Positions 14,491 through 15,066 of a DNA stretch of 15,066 bases are shown in pieces. Each line of letters starts with the position of its first letter. Position 1 is the stretch's first letter. Source of the DNA: Tannerella sp. oral taxon 808. GTDB lineage: Bacteria; Bacteroidota; Bacteroidia; Bacteroidales; Tannerellaceae. The notes below the pieces were generated by a model that had not been told where the DNA came from, did no database searches, and was given only the letters and a program-made list of their open reading frames with translations. The translations under genes were made by a program, and so were the position numbers. The stretch covers positions 1-15,066 of the forward strand of contig MIQB01000052.1 of the NCBI GenBank assembly GCA_002890585.1. Direction: 5' to 3'.

Positions 14491-14502
14491 GTAAGATCTT
14501 AC
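14491..14502. promoter_or_regulatory. 12-bp perfect palindrome in the nusB leader
   Basis: GTAAGATCTTAC lies 6 bp before the nusB start codon, within the presumed leader. It could be a small hairpin or a protein site covering ribosome access. No independent support. Confidence 0.35.
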
Positions 14503-14520
14503 TTATTTTTTTACGAGGGG

Positions 14521-14549
14521 CAAAGGTAACACGGCACTGGAATTACAAA
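14521..14549 (-). promoter_or_regulatory. Probable nusB promoter (TTTG / TAnnTTTG)
   Basis: On the minus strand 14521-14528 reads TACCTTTG, a full match to the Bacteroidetes -7 box. TTTG at 14546-14549 lies 17 bp upstream, slightly shorter than usual spacing. Transcription would begin about 30 nt before the nusB ATG. Confidence 0.6.
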
Positions 14550-14597
14550 AGGTGCGCCAGAAGGCGCTCTGAGAGCGGGATGTGTGTGGGGGAACGG

Positions 14598-14747
14598 TTA
14601 ATGGGTAATGATTAATGGTTATGGGGTGGTTCTCCGCCCCGGGTTTCGCCCTGGGCTATCGTCCAGCGGCCCTACAGGCCGCCCCGGGTACCATCAATTC
14701 GGGTCGTAGGGGGCGTATCCGGGGTAATCATTGACAATTGATCATTT
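14598..14747. repeat. Short dispersed intergenic element, copy 2 (longer)
   Basis: The right end, GGGGTAATCATTGA (14721-14734) then AATTGATCATT, repeats the right end of the element at 1494-1570. The left end AATGATTA (14607-14614) is its inverted counterpart, TAATCATT (14725-14732). The interior here is longer and GC-rich, with nested inverted repeats (GCCC...GGGC and GGCC-CTACA-GGCC) and a GTAGGGGGCGTA string. No coding frame. Confidence 0.55.
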
Positions 14748-14860
14748 CATTGATCTCCTTTCCCGGATGTGCTTACTTCCGCCAGCGCTTTGGCAGAGGC
14801 CGCAGGCGGGAGGTGCAAAACCTGATTCTTTTTTGAATCCAATGTATGGAAGGGAATCCA

Positions 14861-15066
14861 TCCGAGGGTCGGAAATGGGGCAAACCTTAGGGCGAGGTCA
14901 TTTCCGAGGGTCGGAAATGGGGCAAACCTTAGGGCGAGGTCATTTCCGAGGGTCGGGAGGGGGTCAAACCTTAGGGCGAGGTCATTTCCGAGGGTCGGAA
15001 ATGGGGCAAATCTTAGGGCGAGGTCATTTCCGAGGGTCGGAAATGGGGCAAACCTTAGGGCGAGGT
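14861..15066. repeat. Tandem array D, 42-bp period, cut by window end
   Basis: TCCGAGGG starts at 14861, 14903, 14945, 14987 and 15029, an exact 42-bp period. The last unit is cut by the window edge. The unit core is the dyad TTTCCGA-GGG-TCGGAAA (for example 14901-14917), followed by TGGGGCAAACCTTAGGGCG. Unit 3 has a broken right arm (TCGGGAG). Units are otherwise nearly identical, so the array looks young or homogenised. The stretch 14748-14860 before it shows nothing. Confidence 0.92.

Overview
The window looks like chromosomal DNA of a fairly GC-rich Bacteroidales bacterium. Three things suggest this: the housekeeping order nusB, yajC, ybbR-like, coaE, DUF5606 gene; the unusually long NusB; and promoter-like boxes of the Bacteroidetes form TAnnTTTG. 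A Tannerella- or Porphyromonas-like genome is my best guess, but that is inference. All 14 genes I can support lie on the minus strand, so transcription runs from right to left.

Right part (about 14.5 kb down to 8.3 kb): nusB, yajC, a YbbR/CdaR-like membrane protein and coaE form a compact housekeeping run. A DUF5606 protein with its own likely promoter follows, then an XRE-cupin regulator and an AMP-forming acyl-CoA synthetase. The last two are separated by a strong GC-rich hairpin.

Left part (7.7 kb down to 0.36 kb): a seven-gene exporter operon encodes a TetR regulator, a TolC-like outer-membrane channel, an HlyD-type lipoprotein adaptor, two ABC ATPases and two ABC-2 permeases. It matches the E. 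coli CecR-YbhGFSR layout, with the YbhF double ATPase split into two genes and an outer-membrane factor added. Motifs show an asymmetric ATPase pair. One subunit lacks the Q-loop glutamine and the switch histidine, and the other lacks a normal signature motif, so one composite ATP site is canonical and the other degenerate. A perfect 18-bp palindrome overlaps the presumed -7 box in front of the TetR gene and is a likely operator.

The most unusual feature is between the genes. Four intergenic regions each carry a tandem array with a 41- or 42-bp period (1-161, 2749-3033, 8001-8268, 14861 to the window end). The four unit sequences are unrelated, but every unit is built around a short dyad. In at least one array the dyad survives base changes between units. 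The 41-42 bp period is close to four turns of B-DNA. One array lies inside the exporter operon, between the second ATPase and the first permease. Two tandem hairpins with near-identical loop entrances (193-287) and two families of short dispersed intergenic elements complete the non-coding content. I saw no tRNA, rRNA, CRISPR array, transposase or phage gene.
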